Shown piece by piece: positions 19,058-28,584 of a stretch of 64,000 bases of DNA. Source of the DNA: Pseudomonas panipatensis (GTDB lineage Bacteria; Pseudomonadota; Gammaproteobacteria; Pseudomonadales; Pseudomonadaceae); assembly GCF_900099785.1 (NCBI RefSeq), contig NZ_FNDS01000007.1:186001-250000 (forward strand), given 5' to 3'. Under the pieces are notes generated by a model. It did not search any database and had not been told where the DNA came from. It saw only the letters and a list, made by a program, of their open reading frames with translations. How positions within the stretch are numbered: the first letter of the stretch is position 1; each line of letters starts with the position of its first letter. The position numbers and the translations under genes were made by a program.

Positions 19058-20203
19058 ATGGAATTCGAAAAACTGTTGCGTCTGATGGTGGAGAAGGGCG
19101 CTTCCGACCTCTTCATTACCGCCGGCGTGCCACCAGCGATGAAGGTCAATGGCAAGGTCCTGCACGTGACCAAGGCGCCGTTGTCGCCGGAGCAGACCCG
19201 GGAAACCGTGCTCTCGGTGATGAACGAGCAGCAACGCCGCGACTTCGCCGAGAATCACGAGTGCAACTTCGCCATCAGCGCCCGCGGCATCGGCCGCTTC
19301 CGCGTCAGTGCCTTCTACCAGCGCAACCTGGTGGGCATGGTGCTGCGGCGCATCGAGACCAGCATCCCGACCATCGAAGACCTGAAACTGCCGGAAATCC
19401 TCAAGAAACTGGCGATGACCAAGCGCGGCCTGGTGATCTTCGTCGGCGCCACCGGCACCGGTAAGTCCACCTCGCTGGCGGCGATGATCGGCTACCGCAA
19501 CAAGAACTCCACCGGGCACATCATCTCCATCGAAGACCCGATCGAATTCATCCACCAGCACCAGGGCTGCATCGTCACCCAGCGTGAGGTGGGGCTGGAT
19601 ACCGACACCTTCGAAGTGGCCCTGAAGAACACCCTGCGCCAGGCGCCGGACGTGATCATGATCGGCGAGGTGCGCTCGCGCGAGACCATGGAGCACGCCG
19701 TGGCCTTCGCCGAAACCGGTCACCTGTGCCTGGCGACCCTGCACGCCAACAACGCCAACCAGGCGCTGGAGCGGATCATTCACTTCTTCCCCGCCGACCG
19801 CCACCAGCAGATCTGGATGGACCTGTCGCTGAACCTCAAGGCCATCGTCGCCCAGCAACTGGTGCCGACCCCCGACGGCAAAGGCCGCCGCGCGGTGATC
19901 GAGGTGTTGCTCAACACCCCGCTGGCCGCCGACCTGATCCGCAAGGGCGAGGTGCATGAACTCAAGCCGCTGATGAAGCGCTCCACCGAGCAGGGCATGC
20001 AGACCTTCGACCAGGCGCTGTACCAGCTCTACTCGCAGGGCGAGATCACCTACGAGGACGCCCTGGCCTACGCCGACTCGGCCAACGACCTGCGCCTGAT
20101 GATCAAGCTGGGCTCGGAAACCGATGCCGATCACCTGAGCAGCATGACCCAGGGGTTGACCCTGGAAATGAGCGACGAGGATTCCGCGCGCCGTTTCCGC
20201 TGA
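19058..20203 (+). CDS. pilU: PilT-dependent retraction ATPase PilU
   Basis: PilT paralogue that supports forceful pilus retraction together with PilT. 381 residues from the ATG at 19058 (MEFEKLLRLMVEKGASDL). Walker A is GATGTGKST, with SIEDPIEF and DVIMIGEVRSRE. Compared with PilT it has a longer C-terminal tail (residues after about 345, ending DSARRF). 95 bp after pilT and followed by a terminator. Confidence 0.97.
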   Translation: MEFEKLLRLMVEKGASDLFITAGVPPAMKVNGKVLHVTKAPLSPEQTRETVLSVMNEQQRRDFAENHECNFAISARGIGRFRVSAFYQRNLVGMVLRRIETSIPTIEDLKLPEILKKLAMTKRGLVIFVGATGTGKSTSLAAMIGYRNKNSTGHIISIEDPIEFIHQHQGCIVTQREVGLDTDTFEVALKNTLRQAPDVIMIGEVRSRETMEHAVAFAETGHLCLATLHANNANQALERIIHFFPADRHQQIWMDLSLNLKAIVAQQLVPTPDGKGRRAVIEVLLNTPLAADLIRKGEVHELKPLMKRSTEQGMQTFDQALYQLYSQGEITYEDALAYADSANDLRLMIKLGSETDADHLSSMTQGLTLEMSDEDSARRFR

Positions 20204-20217
20204 CTCGGAAAGCCCCG

Positions 20218-20243
20218 AAAAGCCCGCCCCAAGGCGGGCTTTT
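20218..20243 (+). terminator. Rho-independent terminator of pilU
   Basis: AAAAGCCCGCC (20218-20228) pairs with GGCGGGCTTTT (20233-20243) around CCAA. Confidence 0.9.
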
Positions 20244-20345
20244 GCGTTTCATGGGCTGTCTGGCCGCAGAGATTTCTGACAGTGTGGGAAAACCCGGCGC
20301 CCTGGCGCGGGTCGAATCCAAGGCAAGCCGGCAAAGGAGGCACAG

Positions 20346-20750
20346 ATGTCCAACACCCCAGACACGCACAGCAAGGCCATAGGCTACCTGCTGTGGATAT
20401 TCGGTTTCACCGGCTCGCACCGCTTCTACTACGGACGGCCGATCACCGGCACCCTCTGGTTCTTCACCTTCGGGCTGTTCTTCATCGGCTGGATCATCGA
20501 CCTGTTCCTGATTCCCTCGATGGACAACGAGGCCGACCAGCGCTACCGCGCCGGCGCCCTCGACTACAACGTGGCCTGGATACTGCTGACCTTCCTCGGC
20601 GTGTTCGGTGTGCATCGCATGTACATGGGCAAGTGGCTCAGCGGCATCCTCTACCTGCTCACCGGGGGGCTGTTCTTCGTCGGCGTGCTCTATGACTTCT
20701 GGACGCTGAACGCGCAGGTCTCCGAGCGCAACGCACCGCAACGCCTGTAG
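20346..20750 (+). CDS. Double TM2-domain membrane protein
   Basis: 134 residues with two TM2-like units: FTGSHRFYYGRPITGTLWF and FGVHRMYMGKWLSGILYLL, each followed by a hydrophobic helix. The G-x-HR-[FM]Y-x-G pattern is the TM2 hallmark. Inner-membrane protein; function unknown. Its own terminator follows. It resembles the TM2 gene near pilU in PAO1 (PA0398). Confidence 0.88.
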   Translation: MSNTPDTHSKAIGYLLWIFGFTGSHRFYYGRPITGTLWFFTFGLFFIGWIIDLFLIPSMDNEADQRYRAGALDYNVAWILLTFLGVFGVHRMYMGKWLSGILYLLTGGLFFVGVLYDFWTLNAQVSERNAPQRL

Positions 20751-20766
20751 TCCGGCGTCGTTCGAC

Positions 20767-20791
20767 AAGCCCGCCAACCGGCGGGCTTTTT
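20767..20791 (+). terminator. Rho-independent terminator after the TM2 gene
   Basis: AAGCCCGCC (20767-20775) and GGCGGGCTT pair around AACC, followed by further T to 20791. Confidence 0.9.
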
Positions 20792-20899
20792 CGTCGGCGC
20801 GTCCTGGCGGGGTCGCCCGCGGCGGCCTAAGGTGCACAGCAGACCGACGTCAGCCTGCCCGGGCAGCGCCGCTCGTTCCGCCTGCCATGAGGTACTGCG

Positions 20900-22273
20900 A
20901 TGACGAACGAAACCCGCCCCGCCGTGCTCGACCTGATCGGCAATACGCCGTTGGTTCGGGTCACGCGCTTCGATACCGGCTGCTGCACCCTGTTCCTCAA
21001 GCTGGAGTCACAGAACCCCGGTGGCTCGATCAAGGACCGCATCGGCGTGGCCATGATCGAGACCGCCGAGCGCGACGGCCGCCTGCGCCCTGGCGGCACC
21101 ATCGTCGAAGCCACCGCCGGCAACACCGGTCTCGGCCTGGCCCTGGTCGGTCGCGCCAAGGGCTACCGGGTGGTGCTGGTGGTGCCGGACAAGATGTCCA
21201 CCGAGAAAGTCCTGCACCTCAAGGCCATGGGCGCCGAGGTGCACATCACCCGCTCCGACGTCGGCAAGGGCCACCCGGAGTACTACCAGGACGTCGCCGC
21301 GCGCCTGGCCGGCGAAATCCCCGACGCCTTCTTCGCCGACCAGTTCAACAACCCGGCCAATCCGCTGGCCCACGAAACCAGCACTGCGCCGGAGATCTGG
21401 CAGCAGACCGGACACGACCTTGACGCCATCGTGGTCGGCGTCGGTTCCGCCGGCACCCTGACCGGGCTGACGCGGTTCTTCCAGAAGGTTCAGCCGCACC
21501 TGGAAATGGTCCTGGCCGACCCGCTCGGCTCGGTGATGGCTGAGTATTCCCGCAGCGGCACGCTCGGCACGGTCGGTTCCTGGGCGGTGGAAGGCATCGG
21601 CGAGGACTTCGTCCCGGCCATCGCCGACCTTTCCAGCGTGCGCCGCGCCTATACCATCAGCGACGCCGAGAGCTTCGCCCATGCCCGCGAGCTGCTGCGC
21701 GTCGAAGGGATTCCCGGCGGCTCCTCCACCGGCACCCTGCTGGCGGCGGCCTTGCGCTATTGCCGCGAGCAGACCGCGCCGAAGCGGGTGCTCAGCTTCG
21801 TCTGCGATACCGGCACGCGCTACCTGTCGAAGGTCTACAACGACCAGTGGATGACCGACCAAGGATTGCTGCAACGCAAGCGCTATGGCGACCTGCGCGA
21901 TCTGATCGCGCGGCGCGTCGAGGAAGGCCGGGTGATCAGCGTGGGGCCGACGGACACCCTGCTCACCGCCTTCCAGCGCATGCGCCTGGCGGATATCTCG
22001 CAACTGCCGGTGCTCGACCAGGGGCATTTGGTTGGCGTCATCGACGAGTCCGACATCCTGCTCGGCGTGCATGCCGATGCCACGCATTTCCACCAGGCGG
22101 TCACCACGGCCATGACCACCCGCCTGGAAACCCTGCCGCCCGCTGCCAGCCTGGCGGAGCTGCAGGCCGAACTGGATCGCGGCCTGGTGGCGATCATTGC
22201 CGATGCCTCGGGCTTCTACGGGCTGATCACCCGTTCCGACCTGCTCAATCATCTGCGGAGGACGCTCGCATGA
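20900..22273 (+). CDS. cbs: Cystathionine beta-synthase
   Basis: PLP enzyme joining serine and homocysteine to cystathionine in reverse transsulfuration (methionine to cysteine); also an H2S source. 457 residues. The PLP Lys is in NPGGSIKDRIG (about residues 36-46), the phosphate loop is EATAGNTGLGLAL, and GVGSAGTLTGL follows. Residues about 330-457 form a tandem CBS (Bateman) pair seen as ISVGPTDTLLTAFQRM and LPVLDQGHLVGVIDESD. It overlaps cth by ATGA. Confidence 0.95.
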   Translation: MTNETRPAVLDLIGNTPLVRVTRFDTGCCTLFLKLESQNPGGSIKDRIGVAMIETAERDGRLRPGGTIVEATAGNTGLGLALVGRAKGYRVVLVVPDKMSTEKVLHLKAMGAEVHITRSDVGKGHPEYYQDVAARLAGEIPDAFFADQFNNPANPLAHETSTAPEIWQQTGHDLDAIVVGVGSAGTLTGLTRFFQKVQPHLEMVLADPLGSVMAEYSRSGTLGTVGSWAVEGIGEDFVPAIADLSSVRRAYTISDAESFAHARELLRVEGIPGGSSTGTLLAAALRYCREQTAPKRVLSFVCDTGTRYLSKVYNDQWMTDQGLLQRKRYGDLRDLIARRVEEGRVISVGPTDTLLTAFQRMRLADISQLPVLDQGHLVGVIDESDILLGVHADATHFHQAVTTAMTTRLETLPPAASLAELQAELDRGLVAIIADASGFYGLITRSDLLNHLRRTLA

Positions 22274-23442
22274 GCCAGGATTCCCACTCGCCCCTAGGCT
22301 TCGCCACCCGGGTGATCCACGCCGGACAGTCGCCCGACCCCTCCACCGGGGCGATCATGCCGCCGATCTACGCCAACTCCACCTACGTGCAGCAGAGCCC
22401 CGGCGTGCACAAGGGCCTCGACTATGGACGCTCGCACAACCCCACGCGCTGGGCCCTGGAACGCTGCGTGGCGGACCTGGAGGGCGGCAGCCGCGCCTTT
22501 GCCTTCGCTTCCGGGCTGGCGGCCATTTCCTCGGTGCTGGAACTGCTCGACGCCGGTTCGCACATCGTCTCCGGCAATGACATCTATGGCGGCACCTTCC
22601 GCCTGTTCGAACGCGTGCGCCGGCGCAGCGCCGGACATGACTTCAGCTTCGTCGACCTGGCCGACCTGGCGGCCATCGAGGCGGCGCTACGCCCGGAGAC
22701 CCGCATGGTCTGGGTGGAAACCCCGAGCAATCCGTTGCTGCGCCTGGCCGACCTGGCCGCCATCGCCCACCTGTGCCGCGGCCGCGGCATCCTCTGCGTG
22801 GCCGACAACACCTTCGCCAGCCCGCGTATCCAGCGGCCGCTGAGCCTCGGCTTCGATGTGGTGGTGCATTCCTCGACCAAGTACCTGAATGGCCACTCCG
22901 ACGTCATCGGCGGCATCGCCGTGGTCGGTGACAACGCCGACCTGGCCGAGCGCCTGGGCTTTTTGCAGAACGCCGTGGGTGCCATCGCCGGCCCCTTCGA
23001 TGCCTTCCTCACCTTGCGCGGCGTGAAGACCCTGGCCCTGCGCATGGAGCGCCATTGCAGCAATGCGCTGCAATTGGCGGAGTGGCTCGAACGCCAGCCG
23101 CAGGTGCGCCGGGTGCATTACCCCGGCCTGGCGTCGCATCCCCAGCACGAGCTGGCGCTGCGGCAGATGGACGGCTTCGGCGGCATGATTTCCCTGGACC
23201 TGGCTACCGACCTGGCTGGCGCCAGGCGCTTCCTGGAGAACGTGCGCATCTTCGCCCTGGCCGAGAGCCTGGGGGGCGTGGAAAGCCTGATCGAGCACCC
23301 GGCGATCATGACCCACGCCAGCATCCCGGCGGAGACCCGCGCCGAGCTGGGCATCGGCGATGGGCTGATCCGCCTGTCGGTGGGCGTCGAGGACCTGGAG
23401 GACTTGCGTGCCGACTTGGCCCAGGCGCTGGCGACGATCTGA
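22270..23442 (+). CDS. Cystathionine gamma-lyase
   Basis: PLP-dependent Cys/Met metabolism enzyme that cleaves cystathionine to cysteine, completing reverse transsulfuration with the upstream cbs. 390 residues. The N-terminal TRVIHAGQSPDPSTGAIMPP, the DYGRSHNPTR segment and VHSSTKYLNGHSDVIGG with the PLP Lys are seen. By sequence alone cystathionine gamma-synthase or beta-lyase activity cannot be excluded, but the fusion-like pairing with cbs argues for the lyase. The ATG sits in the cbs stop. Confidence 0.92.
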   Translation: MSQDSHSPLGFATRVIHAGQSPDPSTGAIMPPIYANSTYVQQSPGVHKGLDYGRSHNPTRWALERCVADLEGGSRAFAFASGLAAISSVLELLDAGSHIVSGNDIYGGTFRLFERVRRRSAGHDFSFVDLADLAAIEAALRPETRMVWVETPSNPLLRLADLAAIAHLCRGRGILCVADNTFASPRIQRPLSLGFDVVVHSSTKYLNGHSDVIGGIAVVGDNADLAERLGFLQNAVGAIAGPFDAFLTLRGVKTLALRMERHCSNALQLAEWLERQPQVRRVHYPGLASHPQHELALRQMDGFGGMISLDLATDLAGARRFLENVRIFALAESLGGVESLIEHPAIMTHASIPAETRAELGIGDGLIRLSVGVEDLEDLRADLAQALATI

Positions 23443-23530
23443 AGCCCGGCGCCGTGCGGCTCGTGGGGTTGTCGACGACGTAGCGCTGGGGCGTTATGCG
23501 CCCAACCAGAGAGGTGCCGGGACGCGCATG

Positions 23531-23557
23531 AAAAAGCCCGCCGAATGGCGGGCTTTT
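23531..23557. terminator. Bidirectional terminator between cth and pyrC'
   Basis: AAAAAGCCCGCC (23531-23542), loop GAAT, GGCGGGCTTTT. A-rich and T-rich flanks allow it to serve both the plus-strand cth and the minus-strand pyrC'. Confidence 0.88.
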
Positions 23558-23572
23558 CCGTGCCTGGGCGGC

Positions 23573-24844
23573 TTACACCGCGTGGACGATATGGCCGTCC
23601 ACCAGGGTGCAGCGCACCGCGCCCGGCAGGCAGTGGCCGGTGAACGGGCAGTTGTGTCCGCGCGAGTACCAGGTCTCGCCGGCCAGGGTCTGGCCTTGCG
23701 ATTCGAACAGCACCAGGTCGGCGGACTGGCCCACGGCGATGCGCCCGGCCGGCAGGCGCAGGGCGTCGGCCGGGCCGCAGGAGAGGCGCGCCAGCAGGGT
23801 CGGCAGGTCGAGCAGGCCGTCCTGCACCAGGGTCATGGCCAGCGGCAACAGCAGTTCGACGCTGCTGATGCCCGGATCGGTGGCGGCGAAGGGCGCATTC
23901 TTGGCGTCCGCCTCGTGCGGCTGGTGGTGGCTGGCGATGGCCTGGATCACGCCGCTCTTCACCGCCTCGCGCAGGGCGTCGCGGTCCTTGCGGGTGCGCA
24001 GCGGCGGCTGCACGTGGTAGAGGCTGGAGAAGTCGGCCAGGGCCTCGTCGGTGAGGATCAACTGGTACAGCGCCACATCGGCGCTGACCGGCAGGCCACG
24101 GGCCTGGGCCTGGGCGATCATCTCGACGCCACGGGCGCTGGTCAGTTGGCTGAAGTGCGCGCGTACGCCGCTCTGTTCGACCAGCAGCAGGTTGCGCGCC
24201 AGGGCGATGGTCTCGGCGGTTTCCGGAATGCCGGCCAGACCACGGAAGCTGGCGGTGGGGCCGTCGTGGGCCAGGCCGCCTTCGGCCAGGTCGGCGTCCT
24301 GCGAGGTGAAGATCACCGTCAGGTCAAAGGTCGCCGCGTACTCCAGCGAGCGCAGCAGCACGCGGTTGCTGGCCATCGGCGCCAGGCCGTTGGTGAAGGC
24401 TACGCAGCCGGCGTCGCGCAGGGCGACCAGTTCGGACAGTTGTTCGCCGGCCAGGCCGCGGGTCAGCGCGCCGATCGGGAAGACCTTGGCGTTGCCGGCT
24501 TCGCGGGCACGGTCGAGGATCAGCTCGGTCACCGCCGGGGTGTCCAGCACCGGCTTGGTCTGCGGCGGGCAGCACAGGCTGGTGACGCCACCGGCGGCGG
24601 CGGCGCGGGTTTCGCTTTCGATATTGCCCTTGCGGCTGTAGCCCGGTTCGCGCAGGGCGACGTTGAGGTCGACCAGGCCAGGCGCGGCGATCAGTCCGGC
24701 GGCGTCGATTTCCTGGGCGGCGTGGAAGTCGGCGGGGGCGGCGCCGAGGGCGATGATCCGCCCGGCTTCGATGTGGATGTCGCAGACCTGGTCCAGACCG
24801 CTGGCGGGGTCGATCAGGTGGGCGCCGTGAATGCTGACGGTCAT
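23573..24844 (-). CDS. pyrC': Inactive dihydroorotase homologue PyrC' (ATCase structural subunit)
   Basis: 423 residues. In Pseudomonas this DHOase-like protein forms a dodecamer with PyrB and is needed for aspartate transcarbamoylase assembly but is not catalytic. The sequence agrees: where active dihydroorotases have the metal motif HxH (DLHVHLREPG type), this one reads [12 protein letters not shown], so both His are lost. Other landmarks remain ([17 protein letters not shown]). The ATG at 24844 overlaps the pyrB stop by 4 bp, supporting coupled synthesis of the two subunits. Confidence 0.95.
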   Translation of the reverse strand: MTVSIHGAHLIDPASGLDQVCDIHIEAGRIIALGAAPADFHAAQEIDAAGLIAAPGLVDLNVALREPGYSRKGNIESETRAAAAGGVTSLCCPPQTKPVLDTPAVTELILDRAREAGNAKVFPIGALTRGLAGEQLSELVALRDAGCVAFTNGLAPMASNRVLLRSLEYAATFDLTVIFTSQDADLAEGGLAHDGPTASFRGLAGIPETAETIALARNLLLVEQSGVRAHFSQLTSARGVEMIAQAQARGLPVSADVALYQLILTDEALADFSSLYHVQPPLRTRKDRDALREAVKSGVIQAIASHHQPHEADAKNAPFAATDPGISSVELLLPLAMTLVQDGLLDLPTLLARLSCGPADALRLPAGRIAVGQSADLVLFESQGQTLAGETWYSRGHNCPFTGHCLPGAVRCTLVDGHIVHAV

Positions 24845-25845
24845 TGCGCGTGCTCCTGTTCCAACTGGCGTTGGGCGTTCTGCCCGCTCATGGCCATGGA
24901 CAGCACGGCCATGCGGATGGCGATCCCGTAGGTCACCTGGTTGAGAATCACCGACTGCTCGCCGTCGGCCACCGCCGATTCGATCTCGACGCCCCGGTTG
25001 ATCGGGCCGGGGTGCATGACGATGGCGTCCGGGCGGGCCAGCCTCAGGCGCTTCTCGGTGAGGCCGTAGAGCTTGAAGAACTCGCCTTCGCTGGGCAGCA
25101 GGCCGCCCTGCATGCGCTCGCGCTGCAGGCGCAGCATGATCACCACATCGACATCCTTCAGCCCCTGGTTGGCGTCGCTGAAGACGCGCACGCCGTAGGC
25201 CTCTTCCAGGCCGATCGGCAGCAGGGTGCGCGGGGCGATGACGCGGATGTCCGGGCAGCCGAGGGTTTTCAGCGCCAGCATGTTCGAGCGCGCTACCCGC
25301 GAGTGCAGGATGTCGCCGACGATGGCCACCGAGAGGTTCTCGAAACCGCCTTTGTGGCGGCGGATGGTGAGCATGTCGAGCATGCCCTGGGTCGGGTGCC
25401 CGTGACGACCGTCGCCGCCGTTGATCACCGCCACCTTGGGGCTGACGTGTTCGGCGATGAAGTGCGCGGCGCCGGAGTCGCTGTGGCGCACCACGAACAT
25501 GTCGGCGGCCATCGCTTCGAGGTTGCGCAGGGTGTCGGTGAGGGTCTCGCCCTTGCTGGTCGAGGAGGTCGACACGTTCAGCGTGATGACGTCGGCGGAC
25601 AGCCGCTTGGCGGCCAGTTCGAAGGTGGTGCGGGTGCGCGTGGAGTTCTCGAAGAACACGTTGCACACGGTCTTGCCGCGCAGCAGCGGGACTTTCTTCA
25701 CCGCGCGGGCGCCGACTTCCAGGAAGGAGTCGGCGGTGTCGAGGATTTCCGTCAGCAGCTCGCGGGGCAGGCCGTCGAGCGAGAGGAAGTGGCGTAGCTG
25801 GCCCTGGTCGTTGAGCTGCAGCGGGCGCTTGGCGTCTGTCGGCAT
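24841..25845 (-). CDS. pyrB: Aspartate carbamoyltransferase catalytic subunit
   Basis: Second step of pyrimidine synthesis: carbamoyl phosphate plus aspartate to carbamoyl aspartate. 334 residues. [13 protein letters not shown] is the carbamoyl-phosphate site, and [13 protein letters not shown] and [11 protein letters not shown] are further active-site segments. Translationally coupled with pyrC'. It is preceded by pyrR, so uridine-nucleotide control through PyrR is likely. Confidence 0.97.
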   Translation of the reverse strand: MPTDAKRPLQLNDQGQLRHFLSLDGLPRELLTEILDTADSFLEVGARAVKKVPLLRGKTVCNVFFENSTRTRTTFELAAKRLSADVITLNVSTSSTSKGETLTDTLRNLEAMAADMFVVRHSDSGAAHFIAEHVSPKVAVINGGDGRHGHPTQGMLDMLTIRRHKGGFENLSVAIVGDILHSRVARSNMLALKTLGCPDIRVIAPRTLLPIGLEEAYGVRVFSDANQGLKDVDVVIMLRLQRERMQGGLLPSEGEFFKLYGLTEKRLRLARPDAIVMHPGPINRGVEIESAVADGEQSVILNQVTYGIAIRMAVLSMAMSGQNAQRQLEQEHAQ

Positions 25846-25883
25846 GGGGCAGGCCCTGAATGTTGAAAAGATGGCGTGTGCGC

Positions 25884-26393
25884 TCAGAGCGCGCCGATTA
25901 GGGTGCGTTCGAGGATGAGTGGTGCGGGACCGCGCAATTTTACCCGCTCATTGGGGGCGAGCGACAGGGTCTGGCCGACCACGTCGGGGCGGATCGGCAG
26001 CTCGCGGGCATTGAGGTCGAGCAGGCAGACCAGGGTCACGCTGGCCGGGCGACCGTAGTCGAACAGCTCGTTGAGCGCGGCGCGGATGGTGCGGCCGCTC
26101 ATCAGCACGTCATCCACCAGCACCAGGTGCTGGCCGTCGACCTCGAAAGGCAGTTCCGACGGACGGACCTGCGGGTGCAGGCCGCTCTGGGTGAAGTCGT
26201 CGCGGTAGAAGGAGACGTCGAGGATGCCGAGGATCTCGTCGCTGTGCAGCTCCTTGAGCAGTGCCTGGGCGACCCAGATGCCGCCGGTGTGGATGCCGAC
26301 GAAGCGCGGCGAGTCGATGCCGCGCGCGGCGAGGTGATTGCGCAGGTCGGTGGCCATGCGCGGCAGGAGTTCGGCGGGGCTGGGCAGGGTCAT
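25884..26393 (-). CDS. pyrR: Bifunctional pyr operon regulator / uracil phosphoribosyltransferase PyrR
   Basis: 169 residues. The PRPP-binding motif [17 protein letters not shown] is at about residues 90-106; IGIHTGG and LDVSFYRDD are typical of PyrR. In Pseudomonas PyrR is reported to regulate pyrimidine genes, while many homologues also have weak uracil phosphoribosyltransferase activity. A 38-bp gap separates it from pyrB. Confidence 0.94.
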   Translation of the reverse strand: MTLPSPAELLPRMATDLRNHLAARGIDSPRFVGIHTGGIWVAQALLKELHSDEILGILDVSFYRDDFTQSGLHPQVRPSELPFEVDGQHLVLVDDVLMSGRTIRAALNELFDYGRPASVTLVCLLDLNARELPIRPDVVGQTLSLAPNERVKLRGPAPLILERTLIGAL

Positions 26394-26514
26394 GACTTCT
26401 CCTGAATGGTGCTCGGGGCGGACCGCACGCGGTCGCCGGTGATTCCTTGGGCGCCCGTTGCGTGGGGCGTCCTCTGAAGATTAGCGGCTTTGCCAGGCGC
26501 GCGGCTGCGGCAGG

Positions 26515-26943
26515 TCAAGCGCCGTGTTCGGCCAGCCAGCCTTCCAGCAGCAGGGCCGCGGCCAGGGCGTCCACCGGGCGTTCGCGGTAGCCGTCGCGCT
26601 GGCCCTGGGCCAGGCGCTCGCCCTTGGCCGCATAGGTGGTCAGGCGTTCGTCGTGGGTGTGCACCGGCAGGTTGAAGCGGCCGTTCAGGCGGCGGGCGAA
26701 TTTCTCCGCGCGCTCGCTCATCTCGCTGGGGCTGCCGTCCATGTTCAGCGGCAGGCCGACGACGATGGCGTCGGGCTGCCATTCCTTGATCAGGGCTTCG
26801 ACCTTGTTCCAGTCGGGAACGCCGTTCTGCGCCTTGAGCACGCAGAGTTCGCGGGCCTGGCCGGTGATCGCCTGGCCGACGGCCACGCCGATCTGCTTGG
26901 TGCCGTAATCGAAACCCAGCAACAGGCGGGGGGGGCCGGCCAT
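26515..26943 (-). CDS. ruvX: Holliday junction resolvase-like protein RuvX/YqgF
   Basis: RNase H-fold protein with a role in 16S rRNA 5'-end maturation and proposed junction resolution. 142 residues. LLGFDYGTKQIGVAVG at the N-terminus has the first catalytic Asp; AIVVGLPLNMDGSPSEMSER and THDERLTTYAA follow. The ATG at 26943 touches the yqgE stop, the usual yqgE-yqgF pairing. Confidence 0.95.
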   Translation of the reverse strand: MAGPPRLLLGFDYGTKQIGVAVGQAITGQARELCVLKAQNGVPDWNKVEALIKEWQPDAIVVGLPLNMDGSPSEMSERAEKFARRLNGRFNLPVHTHDERLTTYAAKGERLAQGQRDGYRERPVDALAAALLLEGWLAEHGA

Positions 26944-27509
26944 CAGGCGTGCCCGGCCTGGGCGGTGAGCAGGCTGAGGTTGATCCCCAGGCGCTCGGCG
27001 GCGGCGGCCAGGCGTTGTTCGCTGGGGGTGTCGAAGAGGATCGCCGGATCGGCCGGGCAGGTCAGCCAGGCGTTGTCGCTCAGTTCGGCTTCCAGTTGGC
27101 CCGCTTCCCAGCCGGCATAGCCGAGGGCGATCAGGCTCTTCTGCGGGCCGCTGCCGTCGGCGATGGCGAAGAGGATGTCCTGGGAGGTGGAAAGATTCAG
27201 TTCGCCCAGTTCCACGGTGGCCTGGAAGGTCTGGCCGGTCGGATGCAGGACGAAGCCGCGGTCGGTCTGCACCGGGCCGCCGCTGTAGACGTTGACGCCC
27301 TGGCAACGCGCCGGCGGCAGCTCGTCCGCGCGCAGCTGCTCGAGCACGTCGCTGAGGCTGAGGCCGCTGGGGCGGTTGATCACCAGGCCCATGGCGCCTT
27401 GCTCGTTGTGCTCGACCAGATAGGTGACGGTCTGGGCAAAGTTGGGGTCCGCCATGTGCGGCATGGCGATGAGGAAGTGGTGCTTGAGATAGGTGGGCGT
27501 GCTCTTCAT
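26943..27509 (-). CDS. yqgE: UPF0301 family protein YqgE (AlgH-like)
   Basis: 188 residues from the ATG at 27509 (MKSTPTYLKHHFLIAMPHMA). YLVEHNEQGAMGLVINRP and YSGGPVQTDRGFVLHP are the UPF0301 signatures. The PAO1 counterpart was named AlgH from an early link with alginate; the molecular function is still unknown. Directly upstream of ruvX. Confidence 0.93.
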   Translation of the reverse strand: MKSTPTYLKHHFLIAMPHMADPNFAQTVTYLVEHNEQGAMGLVINRPSGLSLSDVLEQLRADELPPARCQGVNVYSGGPVQTDRGFVLHPTGQTFQATVELGELNLSTSQDILFAIADGSGPQKSLIALGYAGWEAGQLEAELSDNAWLTCPADPAILFDTPSEQRLAAAAERLGINLSLLTAQAGHA

Positions 27510-27606
27510 GCCAGCTAGTTTCAGGCTTAGCCGGTTGCCCTGCAAGCTTCAGTCGGCGGGCCGCGGGTGAAAGCGCGGCGCTGCCCGGCGCTGCCGGTCG
27601 GCGCCG

Positions 27607-28500
27607 TTACTGGCTGGACAGCCGGTCGCCGCGCTCGAAGCGCCAGGTGCGGATGATTTCCAGGCGGTCGATGTCCGACAGGTCGCCGGTGAAGGGCGCG
27701 AAGGGCGCGGCCAGGCGCACGATGCGCTGGGCGGCCTGGTCGAGCAGCGGCTGGCCGGAGGACTCCAGCACCTGGACCTCGTACAGCGAGCCGTCGCTGT
27801 TGATCGACACCAGCAGGCGCAGGCTGCCGTAGATGCCCTGGCGGCGGGCTTCGTCCGGGTAGTTGAGGTTGCCGATGCGCTCGATCTTCTTGCGCCACTC
27901 TTCCTTGTACCAGGCGCCCTTGTCGCGCATGGTCGAGGCCGCGGTCAGGCGGTGGATGCGCGGGCGCTTGGCATAGGCCTGGCGCTCCTGGGAGAGATCG
28001 GCCTCGAGGCTGGAAATTTCCGCCGAGAGCTGGCTGGAGTCGAACTGCGGTGCCGGCTTGGCCACCGGTTCGGCCTTGGGCGATTGGGTCTTGGCCTGGA
28101 CCTTGTCCGGGCGCGGCGCCTTGGTCGCCACGGCGGTCTTCGGTGCTTCCGGGTTCTTCGCCTGTTTGGGCGTCTGCGGCGGGGCGAATTTCTTCGCTTC
28201 GGTGTCCTGGAACGGCGCCTGCTCGGTGGTCTTGGGGATCGCCTTGTGTTCCAGGGTGCCGCTGCCCTGCTGGTTCATCTGCGCCAGGTAATCGGCCTTC
28301 TCCGGCTTTTTCTCGCTCTTGAAGGTCGCCAGGGTGATTTCCAGGGTCTTGCTCAACTGGCTCGACATGGGCATGGAGAAGCCCACGCCGAGAATCAGCG
28401 CGACGTGCAGGATGGCGGCGACGAACAGGGTGAAACCCAGCCGATCCGCCGGGCGGACGCCGGTGGGGACGGGATAGTCGGGATGGGTTGCAGCGTTCAT
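27607..28500 (-). CDS. tonB3: TonB3, energy transducer linked to twitching motility
   Basis: 297 residues from the ATG at 28500. A short cytoplasmic N-terminus, one membrane helix (LGFTLFVAAILHVALILGVG), a Lys/Pro/Glu-rich periplasmic spacer and a C-terminal TonB-like domain (LNYPDEARRQGIYGSLRLLV, then VLESSGQPLLDQAAQRIV). In P. aeruginosa TonB3 is required for normal twitching and pilus assembly, which suits its position beside pilG. No exbB or exbD lies next to it. Confidence 0.92.
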   Translation of the reverse strand: MNAATHPDYPVPTGVRPADRLGFTLFVAAILHVALILGVGFSMPMSSQLSKTLEITLATFKSEKKPEKADYLAQMNQQGSGTLEHKAIPKTTEQAPFQDTEAKKFAPPQTPKQAKNPEAPKTAVATKAPRPDKVQAKTQSPKAEPVAKPAPQFDSSQLSAEISSLEADLSQERQAYAKRPRIHRLTAASTMRDKGAWYKEEWRKKIERIGNLNYPDEARRQGIYGSLRLLVSINSDGSLYEVQVLESSGQPLLDQAAQRIVRLAAPFAPFTGDLSDIDRLEIIRTWRFERGDRLSSQ

Positions 28501-28584
28501 TGCGGTTCGTGTCGGCCGGGGTGGGCGAAGTCTGCGGTCCCCGGCCGTTGCCTGCAAGCGGCAAGCGTCAAGTTGTCGGCTGCG

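Noticed and set aside
26421-26434. GACCGC-AC-GCGGTC palindrome upstream of pyrR
   Set aside because: Could be part of a pyr leader, but no T tract, leader peptide or PyrR-binding pattern was found to support attenuation.
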